Assembly: GCF_001854805.1 (NCBI RefSeq)
Contig: NZ_MBLO01000223.1
Coordinates: 110,758 to 174,757 of the forward strand
Length of the DNA: 64,000 nucleotides
DNA from: Pseudofrankia coriaricola
Lineage (GTDB): Bacteria; Actinomycetota; Actinomycetes; Frankiales; Frankiaceae
Reading direction: 5' to 3'
Shown here: positions 1 through 9,074 of the stretch, in pieces
Numbering within the stretch: the first letter of the stretch is position 1
How the letters are laid out: each line of letters opens with the position of its first letter
Position numbers and translations under genes: made by a program
The notes under the pieces: model-generated
Told to the model about the DNA's origin: nothing
The model's input: only the letters and a program-made list of their open reading frames with translations
Database searches by the model: none

Positions 1-34
1 CCGGTCACCATGGTCGCTCGGTTGGCGCAGACGG

Positions 35-457
35 TCAGGAGTCGGCCCCGGCACGCCCGGTGGCGTGCGCGGTCACCGCGGCGACGAGTTCGTCGAACAT
101 TACCTGGTATATCTCGGCCCGCTGCTCGGCAAGGTCGTGCGGCAGGTAGTCGGTCACCCAGATGAGGCGCGCCGCGTTGTCGCCGACGACGTCGACCCGC
201 ATCTCCGCGTGGTGATACTCGGCGTCGCTCAGCTCGGGGACCGTGTAGGAGGCCCGGCGACGCACTGGGTCCACGGTGAGGTTGCGCTCCCAGACCTCCT
301 CTCCACCGGGAAGCGTGACGACGCGGTACTCCCCCTCCTGGCGCTCCGCGACGCAGGCCGAGAAGACGTGCACCTCGGAGCGGGTGTAACGGTCCACGAA
401 GTCCCATACCAGCTTGGCCGGCACGTCGACCACTGCCTCGAAGTAGATGCTTCCCAT
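35..457 (-). CDS. SRPBCC (START-like) family protein
   Basis: A 140-residue protein of the polyketide-cyclase/SRPBCC size class. It opens with a strand of the type that starts these folds (SIYFEAVVDVPAKLVWDFV, residues 3-21), has alternating strands in the middle and ends in a long helix near residues 107-132, as expected for a hydrophobic-cavity START fold. The ATG at 457 is chosen because GGGAGAG lies just upstream; a longer in-frame reading back to 736 has no such site and unconvincing sequence. It is the last gene of a minus-strand set with the binding lipoprotein and SDR upstream, so a role in handling or cyclising a hydrophobic catabolite is an inference. Substrate unknown. Confidence 0.75.
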   Translation of the reverse strand: MGSIYFEAVVDVPAKLVWDFVDRYTRSEVHVFSACVAERQEGEYRVVTLPGGEEVWERNLTVDPVRRRASYTVPELSDAEYHHAEMRVDVVGDNAARLIWVTDYLPHDLAEQRAEIYQVMFDELVAAVTAHATGRAGADS

Positions 458-785
458 CGGATCTCTCCCTGGCTCACCTAGGTGGAAATACAGCTGAACG
501 CCGCCGCCGGCCCACGACTCGTCGCCGGGCACGTCCGGCGTGGCGGCGGGCGCGGAACTGCCGGGACGCCGTGCCGGAGGGAGCCGCGCCCGGAGCCGGC
601 GGTGACACCGACCGGTCAGGGTCATGGACGTTGCCGCCCAGCGGCGACCGAGAAAGTCGCGGGCCACGTGCCGATCACGCCCGCGGGCCGGCGCCGTCTC
701 GGTGGGCGCGCGAATTTCCCGGTCAGGAGAGATCACGAGCCACCCCGTGACGTGACTGGTCGCGCCCGGGTCGCTGACACATCGG
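458..785. other. Intergenic stretch without a recognised gene
   Basis: This 328-bp gap separates two minus-strand genes. I see no convincing coding pattern, strong hairpin or operator in it. The only clear element is the purine-rich ribosome binding site directly before the gene ending at 35. Confidence 0.5.
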
Positions 786-2075
786 TCAGGACCGTTGGTT
801 CAGGGCGGCCATCTGCTCCGGGGTGATGACGTCTCCGCAGGTGGCTGTGGAGCTGGTCGGCTCGAACCGGGAGCCGTCCTTGCTGATCTTGATGGCCGAG
901 TAGCAGGTCGAGGTCTGTCGGAAGTTCGTGGACAGGTCGTTGCTGGCATCGGGGGTCATGCCGGCGCCGTCGTAGTCCCTGACGGCACGCAGGCCGGTGA
1001 TGAAGGACTCCCGGGTGGGGCATGTCCCGGCGGCTTCGAGGCCACGGAGGAACAGGTCGGCGGAGATCCAGCCATCCGCCGCTGCGTCCTGGGTGGGCGG
1101 CTGAATCTCGGGGGCGAAGTCGCTCATCGCCTGCTTGAACTTCCGCTGGTCCGCGGTGTCGAGTTCGAAGGGCTGGATGTCGGTGAAGATCGACACGCCG
1201 GCGAGTGCCCGGCCGAGCTGGGTGAGGTTGCTGTTGTCGTAGCCCAAGGGCATCAGGGCGACCTTGAGGCCGTCCCCGAGGGTGACGCCGATCTTCGCGA
1301 GTTCGGGCAGCAGCTCCGCGGCGCCCGCGGGCATCAGCACGCCCGCGAGGGCGTCGATGCCGTTCGCCTTGATCTGTTGAGCGACCGTCTGCCAGCTGGT
1401 GATCTCTCCGATGTAGAAGGTCTTGACGACCCGGACGTCGTTCGCCTTCAGACTCGCCGCGGTCTGCTGGGCGAAGTCCCCGCTCGAGGCGATCGCGTCG
1501 ACCGCGAAGACGGCGGCGCGGGTGCCGCCCTGGTCACGGACGTACCTCCCGGTGGTGGTGCTGGAGCCGTTCCCGAGATAGAACCAGGAGAACATGTTGT
1601 TCATCCCCAGCCAGACCGGGTCGCTGGCGATACCCGTGACCGGGACACTGCGCTCCTGCAGGAGCTTGGCGGACTGGGTGCCGGCGCCGGGAGCGTAGAT
1701 GAGCCCGAAGATCTTCTCCTGGTCGAGCAGCTCCTGGACGGCGCTCAGGTTGAGCTGCTGGTCCGCCTGGTCGTCCCGCCAGGCGTAGGTGACCTTGCGG
1801 CCGTACACACCGCCGTCCTCCTCGTTGGCCACGTGGAAACGGGCGTCCACCCCGGCGCGGAACGAGCGCATGGTCGCGGCCCCCGGCCCGGTGTCGCTCC
1901 AGACCATGCCCGCCTTGACCTCCGTGGGCGTGATGCCGGGCACCGTCGTCGAGCACGCCCCACCCACACCGCTGGCACCGCCTCCACCGCAGGCTACGAG
2001 CGAGACGGCCAGGCTGCTGGCGCTGGCCGCGAGCGTGACGGTTCTGGTTAATCGTCTGTTGACCGGGAACAGCAC
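786..2075 (-). CDS. Liv-type ABC transporter substrate-binding lipoprotein
   Basis: A 429-residue periplasmic binding protein of the type I fold used by branched-chain amino acid and aromatic/amide ABC systems. A short basic n-region, a hydrophobic stretch and a lipobox (LVAC, lipidated Cys29) mark it as a lipoprotein. Mature-domain features include KAGMVWSDTGPG near the start and several paired Cys. The GTG at 2075 is chosen because GAAAGGAG sits 7 nt upstream; an ATG at 2126 overlapping the SDR stop codon would give an oddly long leader. No permease or ATPase is adjacent. The nearest partners are the LivHM/LivG/LivF genes at 7.0-10.7 kb. Ligand unknown. Confidence 0.85.
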   Translation of the reverse strand: MLFPVNRRLTRTVTLAASASSLAVSLVACGGGGASGVGGACSTTVPGITPTEVKAGMVWSDTGPGAATMRSFRAGVDARFHVANEEDGGVYGRKVTYAWRDDQADQQLNLSAVQELLDQEKIFGLIYAPGAGTQSAKLLQERSVPVTGIASDPVWLGMNNMFSWFYLGNGSSTTTGRYVRDQGGTRAAVFAVDAIASSGDFAQQTAASLKANDVRVVKTFYIGEITSWQTVAQQIKANGIDALAGVLMPAGAAELLPELAKIGVTLGDGLKVALMPLGYDNSNLTQLGRALAGVSIFTDIQPFELDTADQRKFKQAMSDFAPEIQPPTQDAAADGWISADLFLRGLEAAGTCPTRESFITGLRAVRDYDGAGMTPDASNDLSTNFRQTSTCYSAIKISKDGSRFEPTSSTATCGDVITPEQMAALNQRS

Positions 2076-2122
2076 TCTGTGACTCCTTTCGGGGTCCTGG
2101 ACCGGCTGCATCGCGAGAGGTC

Positions 2123-2884
2123 TCATCTGAAAGGGGCCGCCGCCTGGTCAAGCCAGCCGTCGAAGTCCGTCGCCTTGGCCATCAAGGCCTCGGGCCCCCA
2201 GGGAGAATCGACGATGAGGAATTTTTCGCGGTCGATGGCCTGAACGAGCCGATCGGCGACCTCGTCGGGCTTGAGCGCGGTCCGCAGCACCGGGTGGTCT
2301 TCCGGGAATTCGTCGTTCAGGAGCATAGGTGTCAGCATCGCGCCGGGGCAGAAGCAGGAGACCTTGATTCCCCGCCCGCGATACGTCATCGCCAGCCATT
2401 CGGAAAACGCGAGCGCCGCGTGCTTCGTCACCGAATAGGTCACCTTCTCCGGATGGGCCGAAAGCGCGACGATCGACGCTGTCTGGAGAAGGTAGCCGTC
2501 GCCTCGTTCGAGCATCGCCGGCAGCACCTCGCGGGCCGCATACACGTGAGCGAGCACGTGTAGTCTCCAGGCTGCCTCCCAGAGGAAGTTCTCCTGGATC
2601 TCACCGGGCTGGCTGGGGCCGGCGACGCCGGCATTGCTGAACCAGATGTCGATCTCACCGTAGGTCCGGCGAGCCAGGTTGGCCACCGCGCGCACGTTCT
2701 CTTCCACCGTGATGTCCGTCGCCAGGCCGACGCCGCCGATGGCGTTCGACACACGCTCGACACCGGCCGGGTTGATGTCCGTGACGACGACCTTTGCCCC
2801 CTCAGCGGCGAATCGATGCGCGCAGGCCTCACCGATGCCCCCGCCAGCCCCGGTGATCACGACGACCTTGTCGTTGAGTCTCAT
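2123..2884 (-). CDS. Short-chain dehydrogenase/reductase
   Basis: A classical SDR of 253 residues. The Rossmann cofactor motif TGAGGGIG is at 12-18, NAG at 84-86, a catalytic Ser near 137 and the YSVTK active-site motif at 150-154. Asp36 after the second strand (VVVTDI) suggests NAD(H) rather than NADP(H). It is closely similar along its whole length to the SDR at 21430-22254 (roughly 60% identical by eye), and both copies lie next to a Liv-type binding lipoprotein, so they look like a duplicated module. It is probably the first gene of the minus-strand set and may be controlled by the divergent TetR gene. Substrate, likely an alcohol or hydroxyacyl intermediate, is unknown. Confidence 0.85.
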   Translation of the reverse strand: MRLNDKVVVITGAGGGIGEACAHRFAAEGAKVVVTDINPAGVERVSNAIGGVGLATDITVEENVRAVANLARRTYGEIDIWFSNAGVAGPSQPGEIQENFLWEAAWRLHVLAHVYAAREVLPAMLERGDGYLLQTASIVALSAHPEKVTYSVTKHAALAFSEWLAMTYRGRGIKVSCFCPGAMLTPMLLNDEFPEDHPVLRTALKPDEVADRLVQAIDREKFLIVDSPWGPEALMAKATDFDGWLDQAAAPFR

Positions 2885-3610
2885 TGCCGATGATCATCCT
2901 TTCGATGGCCCACGCCGTGCGACGCTTGTCGCCCGTTCGATCTCTCGAGCCATCTCGGCTCGTGATCCCGGGCCGGGAAGCAGAGGATCTCCGGACTACC
3001 TTCCCGCCCGCTGTCCCCAACGAGAGCAGGGTTAGCCAGAGATGCCGGGGCCCGGGTGGTCGCTCTCGCGCCGGGAAAGATTCGGCCATCGGCCCAGGTG
3101 ACCGTGCGCGCACCAGCCTCTTCACCGGCGTGCGGATCGGCATGGAACAGCCAGCCGCCGTCGGCCGCGCACCCGCCGCGGGGAGCGAATCGTTTCCAGG
3201 ATTTCCTCGGACACCGACTCTCCCACCGCACAGCGCCCGGCCGGCCCCGCACATCTATTCCGCCGCATTCGGCCGAAGCGGCGTGCGCCTCAACCAGAAG
3301 CAGGGTCGTCGCCAGCGGCCGTCGACCCGACGGTTCAGACTCTAGACATCGTCACCGGGCGTGTCAACGACTTTTAAGTCTTGAGCCTTAAGAAGGTCCC
3401 AGTGGCGGGTAATTCACAACGCCACAACAATGAAAGCTAGATATCAACTCCGCGCTGCTCGACCTGGGCCACCCGGGCGGCTTCCGTACACCAACTCTCA
3501 CCAGAAGTAATCACGCGAGCACCATCGGTACTCATTGGCGCGCCGATCGCCGACATTTTGATACACTGCATGCCGAGTCTTACGGCCCGCTGTCAACAAT
3601 AGGATCGTGC
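2885..3610. other. Long divergent intergenic region
   Basis: This 726-bp region separates the minus-strand SDR set from the plus-strand TetR gene. The 200-300 bp nearest the TetR gene are distinctly AT-richer than the surroundings, as expected of a control region. Open frames in the GC-rich part have no recognisable domain and no ribosome binding site, so I do not call a gene. Confidence 0.5.
3369..3392. promoter_or_regulatory. Candidate TetR operator in divergent region
   Basis: GACTT-TT-AAGTC (3369-3380) is an inverted repeat with 5-bp arms, and CTTAAG follows at 3387-3392, all in an AT-rich patch between the SDR set and the TetR gene. Position and symmetry suit an operator for the TetR protein encoded from 3611. 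There is no second copy in the window to support it. Confidence 0.3.
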
Positions 3611-4306
3611 ATGTCGGTACGCCAGAATAGAATTTCGGGCGAGGATCACCCAGGGGGCCGAGATCGCCTCAATTCCAAGGGCTCCGCAACCCGTCAGCTC
3701 ATTCTGGAGACGGCCGAGCGACTGTTCGCGGAGCGCGGCATCGCGGCCGTGCCCCTACGCGACATCAGCGTTGCTGCGGGCCAGCGGAACAACACGGCCG
3801 TCCAGTACTATTTCGGCGACCGCGAGAGCCTACTGAGAGAGATTACCTCCTATCGTGCTTCGACGAGTGAGCGGGTTCGAGCCGAAGCACTCACGGAACT
3901 CCTTGCCAGCGGCGAGCCGCGGGTCCACGACGTCGTCGGAGCATTCGTCCGGTCCCTTGCCGGCCACGTAGAGGACGGAAACTACTACCTGGCGTTCCTG
4001 TCACGCTACATAGTTGAGCACGGAGGGTACATCGGCCTGGAAGGAGCGGTGTCCTCCACCACGATGGAAACGTTCACAAGCCTGCTGTACCAGCTTCTTC
4101 CCGGCCACCAGCGATCCATCCTCGATGAGCGCTGGATGGTAATGATGACCACCACGGTCCACACGTTGTCCCGGTACCAGACCGCAAGGCGTGCGGGCGC
4201 GCTGTCCACGCCGTTCCGTGAGCTTCTCGACGATCTTATCGACTTCCTGGCGGGCGGCGTCGAAGCCACGCCCTGGCAGCACACGGCGCCCACGGCTCCA
4301 GAGTGA
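3611..4306 (+). CDS. TetR/AcrR family transcriptional regulator
   Basis: A 231-residue repressor-type protein. The N-terminal TetR helix-turn-helix spans about residues 25-75 (TRQLILETAERLFAERG, then the recognition helix ending in VQYYFGDRESLL). The rest is helical ligand-binding domain. AGGATC lies 5 nt before the ATG. It is divergent from the SDR/binding-protein/SRPBCC set across a long AT-rich intergenic region, so control of that set and of itself is the simplest reading. The ligand cannot be told from sequence. Confidence 0.85.
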   Translation: MSVRQNRISGEDHPGGRDRLNSKGSATRQLILETAERLFAERGIAAVPLRDISVAAGQRNNTAVQYYFGDRESLLREITSYRASTSERVRAEALTELLASGEPRVHDVVGAFVRSLAGHVEDGNYYLAFLSRYIVEHGGYIGLEGAVSSTTMETFTSLLYQLLPGHQRSILDERWMVMMTTTVHTLSRYQTARRAGALSTPFRELLDDLIDFLAGGVEATPWQHTAPTAPE

Positions 4307-4703
4307 CGAGGAGACACCCGGCATCGGGTGTGGACGAGTCAGGGCGCCACGGACGCCCGGTCGCAGGTCAGTGTCGCAGGTCAGTGTTGCCATGGCCCAC
4401 GTCAAGGATGGCGACGTCCGTGCCGGTCAAACCTTCGGCGCTCACGATCTTGAGTTTCGTGCTGCGCCACGACGTCGCGGCGCTTCGCGGCCAGATCTGT
4501 CGGCGCATCCTCACTCGGCCGGACGGTGCCGACCATTCCCGACATAGCTCGCTCCATGCGACCTTCCGATACCAGAATCGCCATCCTGGACAATCATCGC
4601 CCGGCTGATTCAAGGGAAACGAAATGGGCAGGTAGATCTCGAGTAGCAGGACGTTGGGGATGTACTGGGGCATTCCGTCGGGACTGACCTGTGGCGGGCG
4701 CTC
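4307..4703. other. Intergenic stretch without a recognised gene
   Basis: About 400 bp between the TetR and diguanylate cyclase genes. Open frames run on both strands but show no known domain. A direct repeat of about 10 bp (GGTCAGTGT, about 4367-4387) is the only small-scale structure noticed. Confidence 0.45.
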
Positions 4704-6446
4704 ATGGTGAAGATCGATACAGAGGGTCAGGACAGTCAGAAGCCGCCCGCGAGACTGGAAGCGCGCTTCGACAAGGCCGGCTGGTCCATGACCGTGCAGA
4801 CCATGCCGTTCGCGCAGCGACCGGTGGTCAGCCGCCGCGCGTTCTGGCTGCTGCTGGCTGTCGCCGGCGCCTCGGTTCTGATCGTTCTGGTGGTCGATCT
4901 CATCGCTTCGAGGCCTGCGGCGATCCTGGCGGAATGCATCGCGGGGGCGGTGGCCGCCGCGGCCGCGGCGGTGTGCTGCGCGATCGGAGGCTGGCGTCGC
5001 CGGGGCGCCGAGCGCAGATGGCGATGGCTGACCGGCGCGGGCGCGATCCTTACAACGATCGGCCTGGCTGTGTCCGCGCACACGGCTCCTGCCCGCGGAA
5101 CCAACGTGCCGGCACTGCATCCGCCTGACCTCGCCTATCTGATCTGCTACGCCCTAGCGTTCGCCGGGCTTCTCACGGTGCCGACAGAACCGCAGGACCG
5201 AGGGCCCGACCACCATGTTGATCACAGTGTCGACCTGGGTGATCATCATCTGGTCGGGGCCGGCCGACGGTGGCTGGCGGTGACCATCTTGGACAGCCTG
5301 CTCATGGTCAGCGCACTCGCACTGCTCACGTGGGAGCTGGTCCTGGCCCCCGCTGTGCTGCACGGTCAGTACAGCCTGGACTCTGTCCTGACCTTGTGGA
5401 GCTTCTCGCTGAGCGCCTTGGCCTTGTTGGTACTTGTGTTCCTGCTCGGTGCCTTCCGGCGTCCTCACTGCTGGCCCGCGTTCGGCCTGCTCGCGGCCGG
5501 CATGGCTCTGCTCACGCTCGTGGCCGTTGTCTACGTCGCAGCCGCCGTCCGGCATTGGGCGGTCGTGCCACCACCCATCCCAACGGGTTTTGTAGCGGCG
5601 ATGCTGCTGATCGGGCTGGCCGCGGTCGCACCTCCTCGACGCGCCGGACCGACCGCCGCCGATCCGAACGAGGGCGGAGCAGACGACCGGCCAGGTCGCC
5701 TGCAGCTATTGCACATCGTGCTGCCTTATCTGCCCTTGGGTGGGCTTGGCCTGCTCACCGTGGTGCAGTTGGCGACCGCGGCGCCGATACCACGCGCAGA
5801 GATGGTCGCGCTCGTCAGCATCCTGGTACTGGCGTTGGTGCGGCAGGTGTTGACGCTGTGGGACAACGCAAGCCTGCTGGCTCGCTATCGGACCAGCCAA
5901 CGTCAGCTGTTGTACCAGGCGTTCCATGACCCGCTGACCGGGCTGGCGAACCGGGCTCTGTTCAACGACCGGCTGCGGCATGCCGTCGACCGGCGCGCTC
6001 GCGACCCCGGTCCGCAGCCACTGATTCTACTGTTTTGCGATCTCGACGACTTCAAGAAGGTCAACGACGTGCTCGGGCATGCAGCCGGCGACGAGCTCCT
6101 GAGGCTGACCTCGTCCCGACTCGTGCGCGCTGTCCGCCGCGTGGACACCGTGGCTCGGCTGGGCGGCGATGAGTTCGCGATCCTGTTCGACGGCAGCGCC
6201 GAGGACCCGAAGCAGCTCGGATGCCGGATCGCCGAGGCCGTTGCAACTACCTGGCTGCTGGCCGGAGCACCGCACTCGGTACGCGGAAGTGTCGGGCTGA
6301 CCGTGGTTGAGCCCGATGTGGCAGCCGATCCGGAGATGGTGCTGCACCAGGCGGATCTGGCGATGTACGAGGCGAAGCGGGCTGGTGGCACGGTCACGGT
6401 CCACGCATCAGGATCGCCTGGTTCCGGCGGATCGATCCAATCGTGA
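4704..6446 (+). CDS. Membrane-bound GGDEF diguanylate cyclase
   Basis: A 580-residue protein predicted to make cyclic di-GMP. About eight hydrophobic segments between residues 45 and 390 form a membrane sensor region. A GGDEF domain starts at about 407 (FHDPLTGLANR) and carries an intact GGDEF active site at 487-491. The product-inhibition site RxxD (R478-D481) stands exactly five residues before it, so the enzyme is probably active and feedback-inhibited. No EAL or HD-GYP domain is present. The start is uncertain: the ATG at 4704 has a weak ribosome binding site, and an in-frame ATG at 4788 lies closer to the first membrane segment. It appears to stand alone. Confidence 0.85.
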   Translation: MVKIDTEGQDSQKPPARLEARFDKAGWSMTVQTMPFAQRPVVSRRAFWLLLAVAGASVLIVLVVDLIASRPAAILAECIAGAVAAAAAAVCCAIGGWRRRGAERRWRWLTGAGAILTTIGLAVSAHTAPARGTNVPALHPPDLAYLICYALAFAGLLTVPTEPQDRGPDHHVDHSVDLGDHHLVGAGRRWLAVTILDSLLMVSALALLTWELVLAPAVLHGQYSLDSVLTLWSFSLSALALLVLVFLLGAFRRPHCWPAFGLLAAGMALLTLVAVVYVAAAVRHWAVVPPPIPTGFVAAMLLIGLAAVAPPRRAGPTAADPNEGGADDRPGRLQLLHIVLPYLPLGGLGLLTVVQLATAAPIPRAEMVALVSILVLALVRQVLTLWDNASLLARYRTSQRQLLYQAFHDPLTGLANRALFNDRLRHAVDRRARDPGPQPLILLFCDLDDFKKVNDVLGHAAGDELLRLTSSRLVRAVRRVDTVARLGGDEFAILFDGSAEDPKQLGCRIAEAVATTWLLAGAPHSVRGSVGLTVVEPDVAADPEMVLHQADLAMYEAKRAGGTVTVHASGSPGSGGSIQS

Positions 6447-6906
6447 AGCGGCCCGACCGACACGGCAGGCGGCGACATTATCCGGCGTTCGGCCCGATTA
6501 CGGCCTCGGCAATTCCTTGGCTCTACGGAATTCAGCCGTAATTTCGTAATACGGCCTCGCGGACCCGCCGGCCAGTTCGTCGTCTCCATGGTCACCGACG
6601 CCCTGATGTCGCCCGACATGGCACCTCGCGACTCGACTCCTGGCCGTTCGCAGGCGCCCGGCCACGGCCGCCATGGCAGCCAATGCCCGTCATCCACCCG
6701 GCAGCGTCTCCACACTCGTGTCGCGAAACCGGACCGCAGGCCCGCGGGTTCGGTGAGCCACGGGCCACGACCGAAACGACCAGGCCCCTCAGAGCCGCCC
6801 TTCCCTCCGTCCGGCGGGCGTCCAGGCCGTCCGGGCGCACGGGCGCAAGCCCTGACCAGCCTCGACGGTCGCCCTCGCCGGCGGTCCCCGTCCCGATGTG
6901 GCCCAG
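6447..6906. other. Intergenic stretch upstream of Liv operon promoter
   Basis: Between the diguanylate cyclase and the Liv promoter I see no convincing gene. The stretch contains the 10-mer TACGGCCTCG twice (6499-6508 and 6550-6559) and a hairpin at 6535-6555. Confidence 0.45.
6535..6555. terminator. Possible hairpin after diguanylate cyclase gene
   Basis: GCCGTA (6535-6540) pairs perfectly with TACGGC (6550-6555) around a 9-nt AT-rich loop. It lies about 90 bp past the stop codon. The stem is short and no T-run follows, so a terminator role is only possible. Confidence 0.25.
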
Positions 6907-6935
6907 TTGACACCCACTTCGGGCGTCCCTATAGT
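6907..6935 (+). promoter_or_regulatory. Strong sigma-70-type promoter of Liv operon
   Basis: TTGACA (6907-6912), a 17-bp spacer and TATAGT (6930-6935) form a near-consensus housekeeping promoter. Transcription would start near 6942, giving a leader of about 110 nt before the GTG at 7053. Such a close match to consensus is unusual in DNA this GC-rich. Confidence 0.75.
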
Positions 6936-6962
6936 CCTCACACCAGACCATCCCGGATCGCC

Positions 6963-6981
6963 TACTGTTGGAGGTACAGTA
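6963..6981. promoter_or_regulatory. Candidate operator in Liv operon leader
   Basis: TACTGT-TGGAGGT-ACAGTA is a perfect inverted repeat with 6-bp arms and a 7-bp centre, about 20 bp downstream of the predicted transcription start. The left part (TACTGTTGG) recurs at the promoter of the TetR gene that follows this operon (10771) and, on the other strand, before the amidohydrolase gene (11944-11951, as TACTGTTG). It is a good candidate binding site for that TetR protein. Confidence 0.5.
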
Positions 6982-7052
6982 TCCAGCTCCGGCGAATTTG
7001 TTCGCTCGCGGGAGCCATGTAGGACAACACGCCGACAGACCGAGGACCTGGG

Positions 7053-9074
7053 GTGCTTGCTTACATCTACGCCGGGGTCGCGCTGGGCTCCATCTATGCG
7101 ATCTCGGTATCCGGAATCGTTGTCACATACGTATCGTCTGGCGTCCTCAACTTCGCATTCGGATCCTTAGCCTATTTTCTTGCGCGGTTCTACTACTACC
7201 TGAACACCGAACACGGGTGGAGCCAGATTCCGGCCGTCGTCGTCGCCGTCTTCCTGGCAGGGCCGGCCCTGGGGGCGTTCCTCTATCTCGCACTGTTCCG
7301 CCATCTGCGGCTGGCGAGTCAGCTAATCAAGATCGTGACCTGCATCGGCGTGTCGGTGGCCCTGCCGGCCCTCGCTCTGATGGTGTTCGGCAACGCCACG
7401 ATCGACTCGGCGCCGGGTCTGGCCTCGGAGCCGGTGCGCGTGTACAGAGTCTTCGGCGCCCCGCTCAACCTCAATGAGGTCATCGCGCTCGTCAGCGTCC
7501 TGGTCGTCGTCGTTCTCGGCACGCTGGTACTTCAGTTCACCGATGTCGGCCTGAGGGTGCGGGCCATGGTCGACAGCGAGGCGCTCACCTCGCTGTCGGG
7601 GGTGAGCCCGACGCGAATCTCGCTGTGCGTCTGGATGGTGACGACCACGCTGGCTGGCTTCGCCGGTGTCCTCGTCGCTCCGTCGAAGGGCCTCACGCCG
7701 GACGGCATGACCCAGTTGATGGCCGCGGCCTTCGCCGCGGTCGTCGCGGCCAGGCTTCGCAACCTGCCGGTGGCCGTCGGGGTCGCCATGGCGATGGGCA
7801 TCGTCACCGACGTGATCCAGAAGTACCTGCCGGCCAACAGCTCGCTGACGCACGCGATCCTCGTCAGCATCCCGACGTTCGTCATGGCCGCCTTCCTGCT
7901 GGCCTACATCCTGGCAAGCGGAAAGATCCACGATGGGTCCGCCACCGGAGGCGCGCTGGACCAGGCGATCCGGCCGACGGGAGGTGACTCCGCCAGCGCC
8001 TCGGCCGCAGCGGCGGTGGTCAAGAGCCGCACCGGGTGGTCGCTCTACATGCTCGGGCCGGTGATCATCATCGGGATCGTCGCGCTGCTCCCGCTCGTCC
8101 TCGAGGGCTACTGGCTGACCCTGCTCGCGGGCGGTCTCGCGTTCGGCGTGGTGTTCCTGTCGTTCACCGTCGTGGTCGGTGAGGGCGGCATGATCTGGCT
8201 CTGTCAGGCCGCCTTCGCCGGATGCGGGGCCGTGGTCACGGCGCAGTTCGCCACCAACCATGGCATGCACCCGTTGCTCGCGGCCCTGCTCGGCGCCGTG
8301 ATCGCGACACCGATCGGCGTCGTGGTGGGCTTGCTGACGATCCGCCTGGGCAACCTCTACGTCGCCCTGGTCTCCCTGACCGTGGGCATGCTGGCGGACA
8401 ACCTGATCTTCACCCGCCAGACCTTCTACCAGGACGGCGTCGGTGTGCCCGTGAGCCGGCCGGGCTTCGCGGTCGACGACCGGGCATTCGCGTATCTGAC
8501 GCTCGCCGTCTTCGTCATCATCGCCATCTTCGTGGTCAATTTGCGGCGCTCGACCACCGGTCAGGCACTTGCCGCCGTCCGGTACAGCGAGCCCGGGGCG
8601 CGGACCGTCGGGTTGAGCCTGCTCGGCATGAAGCTGCTGGTCTCGGCGATCAGCACCTTCATCGCGGCTGTGGGGGGCAGCCTCGTGGCGCTGAACTACC
8701 AGTCCGCGCTGCCCACCACCTATGCCACCTTTGGTGGGCTCGTCTGGCTTGCCGTCCTTGTGACCGTCGGACTGCGGTCGATCACGGCGGCGCTGCTGGC
8801 CGGTCTGATGTTCACCCTGACGCCCGGCATCTTCCAGACGTACCTGCCGACAAGCTGGGGCAATGTGCCGACCCTGCTTTTTGGCCTCGGTGCGGTCGGT
8901 CTGGCGATCGACCCCGACGGCGTGGTGGCGCAGTATGCCCGCCATATCCAAGCGCTCATCGGCAAGGTGGCCAGTCGACGAGGATCCACCGAGCCCGATC
9001 CGCCCGGCGGCGGCGACGGACCGACGACGGATACCTCCGGTGTCGCCCAACACGCACTGGGGGCAACCCGATGA
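7053..9074 (+). CDS. Fused LivH-LivM branched-chain-type ABC permease
   Basis: A 673-residue inner-membrane protein joining two permease halves that are usually separate. Residues 1 to about 300 match LivH (opening YAGVALGSIYAISVSGIVV, with the NFAFG motif). After a polar linker near 305-330, residues about 330-640 match LivM, with the LRRSTTGQALAAVRYSE loop that docks the ATPase. The C-terminal tail is polar. It starts with GTG after GAGG, and its stop overlaps the LivG start (ATGA), indicating translational coupling. It should take up a small amphipathic or carboxylated solute together with the next two ATPases. No binding-protein gene lies in the operon. Confidence 0.88.
   Translation: MLAYIYAGVALGSIYAISVSGIVVTYVSSGVLNFAFGSLAYFLARFYYYLNTEHGWSQIPAVVVAVFLAGPALGAFLYLALFRHLRLASQLIKIVTCIGVSVALPALALMVFGNATIDSAPGLASEPVRVYRVFGAPLNLNEVIALVSVLVVVVLGTLVLQFTDVGLRVRAMVDSEALTSLSGVSPTRISLCVWMVTTTLAGFAGVLVAPSKGLTPDGMTQLMAAAFAAVVAARLRNLPVAVGVAMAMGIVTDVIQKYLPANSSLTHAILVSIPTFVMAAFLLAYILASGKIHDGSATGGALDQAIRPTGGDSASASAAAAVVKSRTGWSLYMLGPVIIIGIVALLPLVLEGYWLTLLAGGLAFGVVFLSFTVVVGEGGMIWLCQAAFAGCGAVVTAQFATNHGMHPLLAALLGAVIATPIGVVVGLLTIRLGNLYVALVSLTVGMLADNLIFTRQTFYQDGVGVPVSRPGFAVDDRAFAYLTLAVFVIIAIFVVNLRRSTTGQALAAVRYSEPGARTVGLSLLGMKLLVSAISTFIAAVGGSLVALNYQSALPTTYATFGGLVWLAVLVTVGLRSITAALLAGLMFTLTPGIFQTYLPTSWGNVPTLLFGLGAVGLAIDPDGVVAQYARHIQALIGKVASRRGSTEPDPPGGGDGPTTDTSGVAQHALGATR

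Noticed and set aside
2884-3345. Plus-strand frame of about 150 codons in the divergent region
   Set aside because: No ribosome binding site, no domain, Pro/Arg/Ser-rich; the region is better read as regulatory.
4402-4593. Minus-strand frame with a subtilisin-like string (VAILDVGHGNTDL)
   Set aside because: The match is a few residues only, with no catalytic His or Ser region nearby; chance similarity is more likely.
7323-9053. Minus-strand open frame opposite the LivHM gene
   Set aside because: No ribosome binding site or known domain; composition matches antisense readings of membrane-protein genes in GC-rich DNA.
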